Of a stretch of DNA of 64,000 bases, positions 52,065-61,477 are shown one piece after another. The DNA comes from Steroidobacteraceae bacterium. GTDB lineage: Bacteria > Pseudomonadota > Gammaproteobacteria > Steroidobacterales > Steroidobacteraceae. The translations under genes and the position numbers were made by a program. Within the stretch, counting starts at the first letter, position 1; every line of letters begins with the position of its first letter. The notes beneath the pieces are model-generated. The model made no database searches and had not been told where the DNA came from. It saw only the letters and a program-made list of their open reading frames with translations. The DNA lies in contig JAWLAG010000001.1 in NCBI GenBank assembly GCA_041395505.1, forward strand, positions 1,302,001-1,366,000, given 5' to 3'.

Positions 52065-54140
52065 ATGCGTGCCGACCTGTTCCTGATCAGCGGACAGGCT
52101 CTGACGGTCGCCGTGTTTGCGGTGCTCGCCGTGTTGCTACGCCCGGCCACGGCCAACTGGCGAAGTCCGGAGCGGCGCCTGTGGCTCGCGATCATTGCCA
52201 CGACCATTTGGGCTGCCGTGGACCTTTGGCAGCTCCTGGACCCTGCGGTCGCGCCTTGGCTGCCGATGGTTTGCGAGTCGCTGATGCTCGCCGCCTGGGG
52301 CTGGATGCTAGGGGCTGCGCTCGCGCTCACGACCGGTAATGCGCTGCTCGCGCGTCTTGCGGCGTGGTCGAGTGCACTCGCCGTCCCGGCGGTCATTGCG
52401 TCGGCCCTGACGCCCTCACGCGCAAATGTCGCGATCGTCCTGATCGTGCTTGCAACTGTGTTGTTGCTCGCCATCGAGAATGTCGTGCGCAATTCGACGA
52501 GTGAAGCGCGGCCGGCCACGCGTCTGCTGGCCTTGGGTATCGGCGGAATTGCTGCCCTGACCCTCCTGAACAACGCGAGTTTCGCGCTTTTTGGCGAGCC
52601 AGAGGCTTGGTTGCATGTGACCAGGTCGTACGTTAGCGCCGCCTGTGGCGCTTGCCTAGCGCTCGCGGCACGGCGCATGCCCAGCTGGTCGGTCGGGTTG
52701 TTCGTTTCGCGCCAGGTTGCCTTCTACGCGACCTCTGCGGTGCTGGTCGGGGCCTATCTCCTCATCGCAAGTGTCGGCAGCTGGGCGCTCGCGCAGCGCG
52801 CCGGTGACTGGTTGCGCCCGGCACTGCTGGTATTTTCCGCCATGGCAGTCATTGCGCTGGCGGCGCTGCTGGGTTCCAGGCCTCTGCGTCAACGCCTGCG
52901 GGTATTTCTCAGCAAACATTTTTATCGCAATCGTTACGACTACCGGCTCGAATGGCTGCGATTCATCTCGACACTGTCCACGGCCACCGATGCCGATACG
53001 GTACCCGCCACCGCGATGCGCGCGGTTGCGCAGATCGTGGGTAGTCCGGGAGCGCAGCTATGGTTGCTGGACCGTGAATCACGCCAGTTCGCGCCGGTCG
53101 ACAGCTGGCGGATGGATTCTGGCGCACCCTCAACGGCGCTGGTCCGTGACGAGCAACCCGTGGCCGAGGAGGCTGCGCTGCCACGTTATCTGCGTGACAG
53201 CGGCTGGCTGATCGACTTTCAGGAGCTTGCTGCTCGAGCGCAGCTCTATAGCGGACTGGAAGAGGGTGAGCGAACCCGCCTCGCCGAGACGCACCGCGGA
53301 CTACTCGTGCCGTTGCTGCATGTCGAGCAGCTGGTGGGCTGGATGTTGCTCGAACGACCGGCTTCGCTTGGAACGCTCACATTCGAGGACCGGGATCTCC
53401 TCAAGATTGCCGGTCGCCAGGTTGCCGTGCATCTCGCCCAGGTCGACAGCGACCGGCGGCTCGCAATGGCACGCCAGTTCGAGGCATACAACCGCATGAC
53501 GGCCTTCGTCATGCATGACCTGCGTAATCTGCTCGCCCAGCTGAACCTCATTGCGCAGAACGCCACCCGCCATCGGCGCAATCCGGATTTCGTCGACGAT
53601 GCCATGAGCACGATTTCGCATTCGGCTGACCGCATCAGCAAATTGCTTGCGCAACTGCGCCAGGGCGATGCGACCGGCGAATTGCGGCGCTTTGATCTCG
53701 CCCAGCTTATCGAGCGCTCCCTGCTGCGACTCGGTTCGCGTAATCCGGTACCAGCGTTCGAGTGCCGGGAGTTTCCAATCGTCGATGCCGATCCGGAGCG
53801 GCTGGCTGCGGTGTTCGAGCACGCCGTGCGCAATGCGCAGGATGCGACGGCGGAATCGGGCGCGATTGCCGTAGCGGTCGGTTTCCGGGAGCGCCGTGCC
53901 TACATCGAAATTGCCGATACCGGCGTTGGCATGAGCGATGAGTTCGTCCGTGAGCGACTCTTTCGCCCGTTCGACAGCACCAAAGGATCCCGTGGGATGG
54001 GCATCGGTGCGTTCCAGATACGCGAATACATGCGCTCGATTGGTGGTGATGTGCAGGTCAATTCGCAACCCGGCGTGGGTACCCGTTTCCTGATGTTGTT
54101 TCCGGTCAAGGAGGCTGCCGAAATTCGGCAGAGCGCGTGA
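52065..54140 (+). CDS. prsK: XrtA/PEP-CTERM system sensor kinase PrsK
   Basis: The 691-residue sensor kinase has about eight N-terminal membrane helices (1-285), a GAF-like domain (about 320-460) and a histidine kinase core. The H box is FVMHDLRNLLAQLN, with the phosphorylatable His, followed by the N box (FEHAVRNAQDATAESG), G1 (IADTGVGMSDEF) and G2 (SRGMGIGAFQIREYMRSIGG). PrsK works with the PrsR regulator encoded next (4-base overlap) to control exopolysaccharide and PEP-CTERM protein genes. The signal it senses is unknown. Confidence 0.9.
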   Translation: MRADLFLISGQALTVAVFAVLAVLLRPATANWRSPERRLWLAIIATTIWAAVDLWQLLDPAVAPWLPMVCESLMLAAWGWMLGAALALTTGNALLARLAAWSSALAVPAVIASALTPSRANVAIVLIVLATVLLLAIENVVRNSTSEARPATRLLALGIGGIAALTLLNNASFALFGEPEAWLHVTRSYVSAACGACLALAARRMPSWSVGLFVSRQVAFYATSAVLVGAYLLIASVGSWALAQRAGDWLRPALLVFSAMAVIALAALLGSRPLRQRLRVFLSKHFYRNRYDYRLEWLRFISTLSTATDADTVPATAMRAVAQIVGSPGAQLWLLDRESRQFAPVDSWRMDSGAPSTALVRDEQPVAEEAALPRYLRDSGWLIDFQELAARAQLYSGLEEGERTRLAETHRGLLVPLLHVEQLVGWMLLERPASLGTLTFEDRDLLKIAGRQVAVHLAQVDSDRRLAMARQFEAYNRMTAFVMHDLRNLLAQLNLIAQNATRHRRNPDFVDDAMSTISHSADRISKLLAQLRQGDATGELRRFDLAQLIERSLLRLGSRNPVPAFECREFPIVDADPERLAAVFEHAVRNAQDATAESGAIAVAVGFRERRAYIEIADTGVGMSDEFVRERLFRPFDSTKGSRGMGIGAFQIREYMRSIGGDVQVNSQPGVGTRFLMLFPVKEAAEIRQSA

Positions 54141-55516
54141 TGGCAGACTCGTCTGGCAAGTTGTTGATCGTCGAGGACGATGCGGGTCTGCGTGCCCAGC
54201 TGCGCTGGTGCTTCGAAGGCATGGACGTCGGTTTTGCCGAAAATCGCAACGAAGCAGTGACCTATGTGCGCCGTCACGAGCCCGCCGTCGTGCTGCAGGA
54301 CCTGGGGCTTCCGCCCGATGAAGCCGGTACGGCCGAGGGCTTCGCAACGCTTGCGGAAATTCTCTCGCTGGCGCCACGAACCAAGGTCATTGTCGTTACC
54401 GGCAACCACGAACGCGAAAGCGCCCTGCGCGCTATTGAAATGGGCGCGAGTGATTTCTACGAGAAGCCCGTCGATGTCGATGTCCTGCGGCTGATCGTCA
54501 AGCGCGCGTTCCATGTCGCTGCACTGGAGGAGGAACTGGCCCAGTTGCGCGGCACGAGCGGGCGCGGCGCCATCGAAGGCCTGATTGCCACCGATCCGGC
54601 CATGTTGCAGGTCTGCCGCATGATCGAAAAAGTGGCTCCGGCCGATGTGGCCGTGCTCGTGCTGGGTGAGAGCGGCACAGGCAAGGAGTTGATCTCCCGG
54701 GCGGTGCACGATTTGAGTCCGCGCCGCGAGGCCCGCTTCCAGGCAATCAATTGCGCGGCCATACCCGAACAGCTTCTCGAAGCTGAATTGTTCGGCTATG
54801 AGAAGGGGGCGTTCACCGGGGCGGTGCGCCAGACGCTGGGCAAGGTGGAGCTCGCTGACAAGGGCACGCTGTTTCTCGACGAGATTGGCGATATGCCGCT
54901 TGCGCTGCAAGCAAAGTTGCTGCGTTTCCTGCAGAACAAGGTCATCGAGCGGGTCGGCGGCAGGCAGGAAATCCCGGTCGATGTGCGGGTTGTTGCGGCA
55001 ACCAATCAGGATCTCGAGTCGCTCATTCGCGAACAGAAGTTTCGCCAGGACCTCTACTACAGGTTGAGCGAGGTCAATATTACGGTGCCGGCATTGCGTG
55101 ATCGTCGCGAGGACATCATCGCCATCGCGAATTTCATGCTGCGCAAACACAGCGCGCTCAGCGACAAACCCAAGCGCGGTTTTTCGGACGATGCCAACCT
55201 CGCCATGACTCACTACAGCTGGCCGGGCAATGTTCGCGAGCTCGAGAACAAGGTCAAGGCCGCAGCGCTGCTCGGCGATGGTACGTTGATTACTGCGCAG
55301 GACCTCGGCCTGAGCGGGCCGGCGGCCACCTCGGTTCCGCTCAATCTCAAGGAAGCGCGCAATCGTGCCGAACGGCAGGCGGTCGCGCTCGCAATGTCGG
55401 TATGCAATGGCAACATATCGAAGGCATCGGAGCTCCTCGGGGTGGCGCGGCCGACGCTCTACGACTTGCTGTCACGCCATGGCGATTGCGATACGCGCCA
55501 GGCGGGCGAGGGATAG
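54137..55516 (+). CDS. prsR: XrtA/PEP-CTERM system sigma-54 response regulator PrsR
   Basis: The 459-residue protein is an NtrC-type activator. A receiver domain with the phospho-acceptor in VVLQDLGLPP and the lysine in DFYEKP is followed by an AAA+ domain: Walker A GESGTGKEL, sigma-54-contacting GAFTGA loop, Walker B LFLDEIGDMP and an R-finger region. The C-terminal Fis-type HTH reads NISKASELLGVARPTLYDLL. PrsR is predicted to activate sigma-54 promoters of PEP-CTERM protein genes. No convincing sigma-54 promoter was found in this window, so its targets lie mostly elsewhere. Confidence 0.9.
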   Translation: MMADSSGKLLIVEDDAGLRAQLRWCFEGMDVGFAENRNEAVTYVRRHEPAVVLQDLGLPPDEAGTAEGFATLAEILSLAPRTKVIVVTGNHERESALRAIEMGASDFYEKPVDVDVLRLIVKRAFHVAALEEELAQLRGTSGRGAIEGLIATDPAMLQVCRMIEKVAPADVAVLVLGESGTGKELISRAVHDLSPRREARFQAINCAAIPEQLLEAELFGYEKGAFTGAVRQTLGKVELADKGTLFLDEIGDMPLALQAKLLRFLQNKVIERVGGRQEIPVDVRVVAATNQDLESLIREQKFRQDLYYRLSEVNITVPALRDRREDIIAIANFMLRKHSALSDKPKRGFSDDANLAMTHYSWPGNVRELENKVKAAALLGDGTLITAQDLGLSGPAATSVPLNLKEARNRAERQAVALAMSVCNGNISKASELLGVARPTLYDLLSRHGDCDTRQAGEG

Positions 55517-58309
55517 ATGAGCATGTCGGTTCAGGGCACACAACCGCTTCGGCTGCTGCTCCTCCTGCTCGCCGCCGGTGTGGTCGCCAGTTGCGATGCG
55601 GTCCGAAGCCCGGACGAGATCGTCGCACGGGCGCAGACCTTGATTCAGGACGGCAAACCGCTCGAGGCGCGTGTGCGGCTCAAGAGCCTGCTGCAGCGAA
55701 ATCCCGACGCGGATGCGGCACGGTTGCTCCTGGCACGGGTTCTTTTCGATCTGGGTGAGGTCGAGGGCGCCGCAACCGAGCTGTCGCGATTCTCTCCGGA
55801 GCGCATTGCGGCGCTCGGCGCAATGCCGCTGCATGTTCGCGTCCTGCTCGCGCAAGGTGCATCGGCTCGTGTACTTGGCCTGCTGGATGAGGGCAAGGTC
55901 GAGTTGCCTGCAAGGGAGGCACTGATCGTGCGTTCCGAGGCGCTGCGTGCCGAAGGACGCGGTGTGGAGAGCCTGGCCGCCTTGCGCCAAGCGGCCACGG
56001 AGCAACCCAAGGATGCAGGCATTGCGGTTGAACTCGGCATGGCGCTCGCCGATAGCGGCAATTTCCCGGCGGCTCTCGAGGTGCTCGACCAGGTCCTGAA
56101 TACAGCTCAACCCGATGCGGATGCCTTGGTCGAGCGCGGCCTGCTCAAGCTACGTGGCGGCCAGGCGGACTCAGCCGGGGCCGATTTTTCCCGCGCTCTC
56201 GACACCGCCCTGCCGGCATGGCCCCTCGCGCGTCGCCAGCGCGCGGAGCTGCTGGCGCTCGATGCAGAAATCGCGGGCGGTAATATCGACGAAGCCAGGG
56301 CGCGCCTCGAACGCTTGCAGGGGTCGGGACCTGCGAGTGTGGGTGTCGTGCTTGCAGATGCACGTATCGCGTTGTTCGAAGGTCGTGCGGGAGAGGCGGT
56401 CGATCAACTGCAGCGCGTTCGACAGGTCGTGCGCGGCAACGTGGCGGTCGATTCGCTATATGCACGCGCGCTCCTCGACAACGGCAACGAGTCGCTCGCG
56501 CGGGATGTGCTCGAGTCGCTCTACAAGGAAAACAGCCGCGACGTCGGCGTGCGCAATTTCCTGGCGCAGGTCTTGTTCAGGCAACGGCGTATCGATGACG
56601 TCGTGCGACTCCTGAGCGATGGCGACTGGGCGGACGATACGCCTGATGCATTTGCGGCCGGCCTGCTGGCAACTGCCCGCGCGAGCCAGGAGCGCTATGC
56701 GGTCGCGGTGGCGAAGCTCGATGCCAGGCGCGAATCACCTGCACGAGACACCGAAAGCCAGCTGCAGCGCGCTGCGGCCGAGCTCGATGCCGGCCACGCC
56801 GATCAGGCGCTGAAAATCCTTGGCGGCGCGACCAGCACCGCCGAGCCGCAATTCGCCTATCTCAAGATGCGCGCAATGATTGCGAGTACGCGACGGGCCG
56901 ATGCAGTCAAGTATGCCGCGGCACTGGCCGAATTGCCGCAAACCGGCACCGGTTCCCTGATTGCGGCCGCGGATGCCGCGATGTCGCTCGGCGAGGAGGA
57001 AATCGGCGCCGGCTTGATCGATCGCGCCTACGCATTGGCGCCAACGAATGCGGACGTACTGCTCCGGCGCGCTTCGCTGGCTTTTGTGCGGCGGGATCTT
57101 GCCGGCGCGCGCGCAGCGCTGCTGGCGATACCGTCGAGCGCTGCGACGCTCGAGCGGGTACAGCTGGGGCTGGCACAGATTGCCCGGGCCCAGAAAAATT
57201 ACTCCGAGGCCCGTCAGCTGCTTGCAGCTGCCGCCGAGCGCGCACCACGAAGTGTTGCTGTCGCATTGGCCCGCGCCGATAACGAGGCGGATGCCGGTCA
57301 ATTGCAGGTCGCCGCGGAAATCTTTGCCCGCTTGCTTGAAGTCGCACCCGCCGATGGCATGGCCGCCCACGCGGCGGGCCGTTGGTGGCTACAGCACCGG
57401 CAATACCCGCAAGCGGTGGCCTTGTTGCGGCTTGCCTGCGAGCAGGATGCGGGGAACGCAGCCTATTGGGTTGACATGGCGCGTGCGCAAATGACCTCGG
57501 GCGATACGGCGGCGGCCCGCGACGCGTTGCGTCGTGCGGGTCTCGCTGATCCAGCCGCATTGCCGCCGCGGCTGGTTCTCGCCCGCCTGGATCTGGCCGC
57601 GGGCAACGCGGTCGCCGCCCTCGAGGACGCAAAACGTCTCGCTGCAGGGTTCCCGAACCAGGCGGATGCATGGCTGCTCTATGGCGATGCCGCGCAGGCA
57701 AGCGGCGCACCGGCCAAGGCGGCTGAACTTTTTGCGCGCGCCTACGGTCTGCAACCGAGTCGTGCGGCGGCCGTACGGGGTTTCGTGGCGCGCCGGGCCG
57801 CCGGGTTGGCCGCTCCGACGCAGCCGTTGCAGGAATGGCTGGTAGCGCACGAAGACGACGCTGCTGCGCGCTCGGTGCTGGCCCAGCATTGGATGCAAAC
57901 GGGCGCATTGCAGTTGGCGAGGGACGAATTCGCGCAGGTGGTTGCGCGTCAGCCGGGGGACGTCGTGGCTTTGAACAATCTCGCCTGGCTTCTGACCGAC
58001 GAATTCCCGGCGAAAGCCGAAGAATACGGCCGCCGCGCGCTGGCGATCGAACCTGGCAATGCCGCAATCCTCGATACGCTTGGTTGGATCCTCGTCAAGA
58101 CCGGCAAGATACCCGAGGCGACACAGCTGCTTGCCGAGGCCGTGCGTATCGATGCAACGGACAGCGCGAGTCGTTATCACTACGCGGTCGCGTTATCGCG
58201 CGCGTCTCGCAAGAATGAAGCCCTGTCCATCGCCAGCGCCTTGCTCGGCGGGAAGTTGACCACCGATTTGCGACGAAACACGGAATCGCTATTGAAGGAG
58301 CTGCAGTGA
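55517..58309 (+). CDS. prsT: XrtA/PEP-CTERM system TPR lipoprotein PrsT
   Basis: This 930-residue protein begins with a signal peptide and lipobox-like end (LLLAAGVVASC). The rest is a nearly continuous array of TPR-like helical pairs rich in Ala, Leu and Arg, matching the length and architecture of PrsT. It is found in XrtA loci next to prsK and prsR and is thought to act in the periplasm in assembly or export of the polysaccharide, though its role is unproven. The start ATG immediately follows the prsR stop, and its own stop overlaps the next gene by 4 bases. Confidence 0.88.
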   Translation: MSMSVQGTQPLRLLLLLLAAGVVASCDAVRSPDEIVARAQTLIQDGKPLEARVRLKSLLQRNPDADAARLLLARVLFDLGEVEGAATELSRFSPERIAALGAMPLHVRVLLAQGASARVLGLLDEGKVELPAREALIVRSEALRAEGRGVESLAALRQAATEQPKDAGIAVELGMALADSGNFPAALEVLDQVLNTAQPDADALVERGLLKLRGGQADSAGADFSRALDTALPAWPLARRQRAELLALDAEIAGGNIDEARARLERLQGSGPASVGVVLADARIALFEGRAGEAVDQLQRVRQVVRGNVAVDSLYARALLDNGNESLARDVLESLYKENSRDVGVRNFLAQVLFRQRRIDDVVRLLSDGDWADDTPDAFAAGLLATARASQERYAVAVAKLDARRESPARDTESQLQRAAAELDAGHADQALKILGGATSTAEPQFAYLKMRAMIASTRRADAVKYAAALAELPQTGTGSLIAAADAAMSLGEEEIGAGLIDRAYALAPTNADVLLRRASLAFVRRDLAGARAALLAIPSSAATLERVQLGLAQIARAQKNYSEARQLLAAAAERAPRSVAVALARADNEADAGQLQVAAEIFARLLEVAPADGMAAHAAGRWWLQHRQYPQAVALLRLACEQDAGNAAYWVDMARAQMTSGDTAAARDALRRAGLADPAALPPRLVLARLDLAAGNAVAALEDAKRLAAGFPNQADAWLLYGDAAQASGAPAKAAELFARAYGLQPSRAAAVRGFVARRAAGLAAPTQPLQEWLVAHEDDAAARSVLAQHWMQTGALQLARDEFAQVVARQPGDVVALNNLAWLLTDEFPAKAEEYGRRALAIEPGNAAILDTLGWILVKTGKIPEATQLLAEAVRIDATDSASRYHYAVALSRASRKNEALSIASALLGGKLTTDLRRNTESLLKELQ

Positions 58310-58947
58310 TGTTGGGAAAGACCATTCGCGTAACGACTCGCACCCTGGCGCCATTGCTCATATTGAGCTGCCTCGCAGGTGCCGTTGTCGCGCAAGATGC
58401 GCCGCCGCCACCGGCCGCAGCGCCGGACGCCAACAAGGCAAATCGCACCGACTACATCATCGGCCCGGGTGATTCGCTGCAGGTGTTCGTGTGGCGCAAT
58501 CCCGAGCTGTCCGTCACCGTGCCGGTGCGGCCGGACGGCAAGATATCGACGCCGCTCGTCGAGGATATGGTTGCGATCGGCAAGTCGCCGTCGCAACTCG
58601 CCCGCGATATCGAAACCGTGCTGTCCGAATATGTCAGAACGCCGCAGGTCAACATAATCGTAAACCAGGCCGTCAGCGCCTACAGTCAGGTGCAGGTCGT
58701 GGGTCAGGTGCGTTCGCCGCAATCCATTGCGTTCCGCGAGGGACTGAAGGTGCTGGACGTAATCCTCGCGAGCGGCGGATTGACCGAATTCGCATCGGGC
58801 AACCGCGCAAAAATTGTGCGAGAAGTCCAGGGCCAGCGTAAGGAGATTCGCGTAAAATTGGCGGATCTGATGAACCGCGGGGACATGCGGCAAAATCTCG
58901 AATTGCGGCCCGGGGACGTCCTGATCGTGCCGCAGACATTTTTCTAA
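58306..58947 (+). CDS. XrtA-associated polysaccharide export protein
   Basis: The 213-residue protein has a signal peptide (LLILSCLAGAVVAQ), then a Poly_export domain (DYIIGPGDSLQVFVWRNPELS; VRPDGKISTPLVEDMVAIG) and one SLBB domain (YSQVQVVGQVRSPQSIAFREG; LDVILASGGLTEFA). It is about half the size of Wza and matches the short exporters typical of PEP-CTERM loci. It would sit at the outer membrane with the chain-length protein encoded next. The start overlaps the prsT stop by 4 bases. Confidence 0.88.
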   Translation: MMLGKTIRVTTRTLAPLLILSCLAGAVVAQDAPPPPAAAPDANKANRTDYIIGPGDSLQVFVWRNPELSVTVPVRPDGKISTPLVEDMVAIGKSPSQLARDIETVLSEYVRTPQVNIIVNQAVSAYSQVQVVGQVRSPQSIAFREGLKVLDVILASGGLTEFASGNRAKIVREVQGQRKEIRVKLADLMNRGDMRQNLELRPGDVLIVPQTFF

Positions 58948-58958
58948 GTGACCAACAC

Positions 58959-60551
58959 ATGAACCAACAAGTCGCCGAGATTCTTCACTATGTGGCGGGC
59001 GTATGGCGGCGTCGGCGCCTGGCGCTCATAGTCGCCTGGGCAATCTGCGGACTCGCCTGGTTCGTCGTGCTGTTGTTGCCGAATGTCTACGAGGCATCGG
59101 CACGGGTCTTCGTTACCACGCGAACGCCATTGCGACCGATGCTGCGCGGTATCGCCGTGGATGATGACCTGCGCTCGCAATTGAACATGGTGCAGGAGGC
59201 ATTGCTGTCGCGGCCGCAGCTCGAAGCCGTGGTCCGGAAGAACGATCTGGATGCCGGCGTCAAGTCGACCGCGGATATGGATGCAGCTGTCGCGTCGCTT
59301 CGCAAGTCGATCGTGATCGAAGTGCGCGGCCGGCAGCCTGACCGACCCGAACTCGACGACAGCGGCTTGTATGCAATCAGCTATCGCAACGCGAGCCAGG
59401 ACAAGAGCGTGGCGGTCGTGCGCACGCTCCTTGACAACTTTCTCGAGAATACCTTGCAAGGCAAACGCGAAGGGACCGACGAAGCGCAGAAGTTCCTGCG
59501 CCAGCAGATCAAGGAATATGAGACCCGCTTGTCGGAAGCCGAAGCGCGTCTTGCCGAATTCAAGAAGAACAACCTCGGCATGATTCCGGGCGAGGAGGGC
59601 GATTACTTCTCGCGGCTCGACAAGGAAATGGATGGCCTGCAAACCGCGGAAACCAACCTCGCTGTTGCCCTGAGCCGACGATCGGAATTGCGACGCCAGC
59701 TCTCCTCGGCCACACCCTACGTGCCCGGCACATCCGGGAGCGGCGGTTCCTCATCCGGAGCTGTCAGCGATGTATCGCTGCGCCGTCAGGAAGCGGAGGC
59801 CAAACTCGAAGAATTGCTGTTGCGCTTCACCGAGAAGCACCCCGAAGTCATCGCGCTTCGCGGCACCATCGCCGAGCTCAAGGATCGTGAGGCGAAGGAG
59901 CTCGCGGAGCTGTCGCGCGGCGGCAAGGGCACGGGCGCCATTCGCAGCTTGAGTGCGAACCCCGTGTTCCAGAACATCCAGGTGCAGCTCAATCAGGCCG
60001 ATGTCGAAATCGCCTCGCTCCGTGGCGCCATTACGCAGCACAAGAGCGAAATCGCGAAGCTGAAGGGTGTCGTCGATACGGCGCCGGAGGTCGAACAGGA
60101 GTTGGCGCGATTGAATCGCGACTATGGCGTGACCAAATCTCAATACGAAGCGCTGGTGGGTCGTCTCGAGCAGGCACGCGTGTCCGAAGATGCCGCGAAG
60201 AGCGGCATCGTGCGATTCGATGTGATGGAGCCGCCCAAGGCAAGTTCCTCTCCGGTCTGGCCCAACCGGCCGCTGCTGGTGCTGGCGAGCCTGCTCATCG
60301 GACCAATTCTCGGTATCCTCGTTGCGCTGGGGCTCAATCTCCTGCACCCGACTTTCAGCAGTGCGCGCATGCTCGAGCGTGTCACGCAACTACCCGTACT
60401 CGGTGCCATCAGTGCATTGAAGCGCGAATCGGACGCGGTGTTGCAGCGCGCTGCGGCGCGGCGCTATGTGATCGCAGGTGCAGCGTTGGTCGTTTGCGGT
60501 GTGGTCTTTGCGCTGTTCGCCAATTTTGGCGCGCGAATGATTTACGGATAG
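58959..60551 (+). CDS. XrtA-associated chain-length determinant
   Basis: The 530-residue protein has a first membrane helix at about 25-47 (LALIVAWAICGLAWFVVLLLP), a long periplasmic part with coiled-coil stretches (RLSEAEARLAEFKKNN; EAEAKLEELLLRF), and C-terminal helices near 430-455 and 505-525. It matches the PEP-CTERM version of the Wzz/GNVR family, longer than the Wzz-like protein at 1.8 kb. It works with the separate tyrosine autokinase encoded next to set chain length. It starts 11 bases after the export gene. Confidence 0.88.
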   Translation: MNQQVAEILHYVAGVWRRRRLALIVAWAICGLAWFVVLLLPNVYEASARVFVTTRTPLRPMLRGIAVDDDLRSQLNMVQEALLSRPQLEAVVRKNDLDAGVKSTADMDAAVASLRKSIVIEVRGRQPDRPELDDSGLYAISYRNASQDKSVAVVRTLLDNFLENTLQGKREGTDEAQKFLRQQIKEYETRLSEAEARLAEFKKNNLGMIPGEEGDYFSRLDKEMDGLQTAETNLAVALSRRSELRRQLSSATPYVPGTSGSGGSSSGAVSDVSLRRQEAEAKLEELLLRFTEKHPEVIALRGTIAELKDREAKELAELSRGGKGTGAIRSLSANPVFQNIQVQLNQADVEIASLRGAITQHKSEIAKLKGVVDTAPEVEQELARLNRDYGVTKSQYEALVGRLEQARVSEDAAKSGIVRFDVMEPPKASSSPVWPNRPLLVLASLLIGPILGILVALGLNLLHPTFSSARMLERVTQLPVLGAISALKRESDAVLQRAAARRYVIAGAALVVCGVVFALFANFGARMIYG

Positions 60552-60574
60552 ATTCGTACCATGGAAGTTGTCAT

Positions 60575-61477
60575 ATGAGCTTCATAGAACGTGCGCTCGA
60601 GAAAGTCCGCAACGCCGAGCGGGACACGACGGGCAAAGGCGGGGCAGCGCGTTTGGACCGACCGGGCACCCAGGAGCCTGGACAGGCGCGTGCACGCAGC
60701 ACGCAGGCGCCCGAGCCGGTTCGACCCCGCGTGGTGGTCAACCCGGCGGTTGCCGTCAGCGATGAGCTATTGCGAGAGGCCGGTGTTCTTGCTGCGCCGG
60801 ACGATGTCCATCAGCAGGCGGCCGAGTTCCGCAGCATCAAGCGAGAGCTGCTGAACGATATCGCCGACGGCGATGGCCGGCGGCGCCTCGTCATGGTCAC
60901 GAGCGCGCTCTCGGCCGAGGGCAAGACCTTCACCGCCGTCAACCTGGCCTTGTCGCTTGCGCTCGAGCAGGACTGGTCGGTCTTGCTCGTTGACGCCGAT
61001 ATCATCAAACCGGCGCTGTCCAAAATGCTCGGCCTGCAGGGTCGACAGGGACTATTGGACGCCGCGCTCGACTCATCCGTCGATGTCAACTCCCTGATCC
61101 TCACGACCAGCGTTCCGGGTCTGTCGGTCATTCCCGCGGGGCGGCCCGATCCGCATGCTTCCGAGTACTTCGCCAGCGAGCGCATGGATGTCATCTGGCG
61201 CGCTTTGCTCGCCGATCCGCGGCGCATCGTGGTCATCGACTCCTTGCCCGTGCTGCTCACATCCGAAGCGCCGGCGCTCACCCAACATGTGCACAACGTC
61301 CTCATGGTCGTTCGCGCCGAACGTACGCCCCAGGCCGCGGTGCGCGATGCGATAGAACGACTCGGTGAGCGCGCCGAGATCAGGCTGGTGCTCAACGCAG
61401 AAGAAAAATTCGGTCCCAAGGACGGCTATTACTACGGTTACAACTATGAATACAACTACCGTGCGGACAATCAATAG
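60575..61477 (+). CDS. XrtA-associated tyrosine autokinase
   Basis: The frame is open from 60494 inside the chain-length gene, but ATG at 60575 gives the family start MSFIERALEKVRNAER. The 300-residue BY-kinase has a Walker A in SALSAEGKTFTAVNLALSLA, Walker A' VLLVDADIIKP and a Walker B-like IVVIDSLPVLL. It ends in a tyrosine cluster (GYYYGYNYEYNY) that is the autophosphorylation tail. It lacks membrane helices and would be activated by the chain-length protein upstream. The next gene's likely start lies inside this tyrosine-coding tail. Confidence 0.9.
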   Translation: MSFIERALEKVRNAERDTTGKGGAARLDRPGTQEPGQARARSTQAPEPVRPRVVVNPAVAVSDELLREAGVLAAPDDVHQQAAEFRSIKRELLNDIADGDGRRRLVMVTSALSAEGKTFTAVNLALSLALEQDWSVLLVDADIIKPALSKMLGLQGRQGLLDAALDSSVDVNSLILTTSVPGLSVIPAGRPDPHASEYFASERMDVIWRALLADPRRIVVIDSLPVLLTSEAPALTQHVHNVLMVVRAERTPQAAVRDAIERLGERAEIRLVLNAEEKFGPKDGYYYGYNYEYNYRADNQ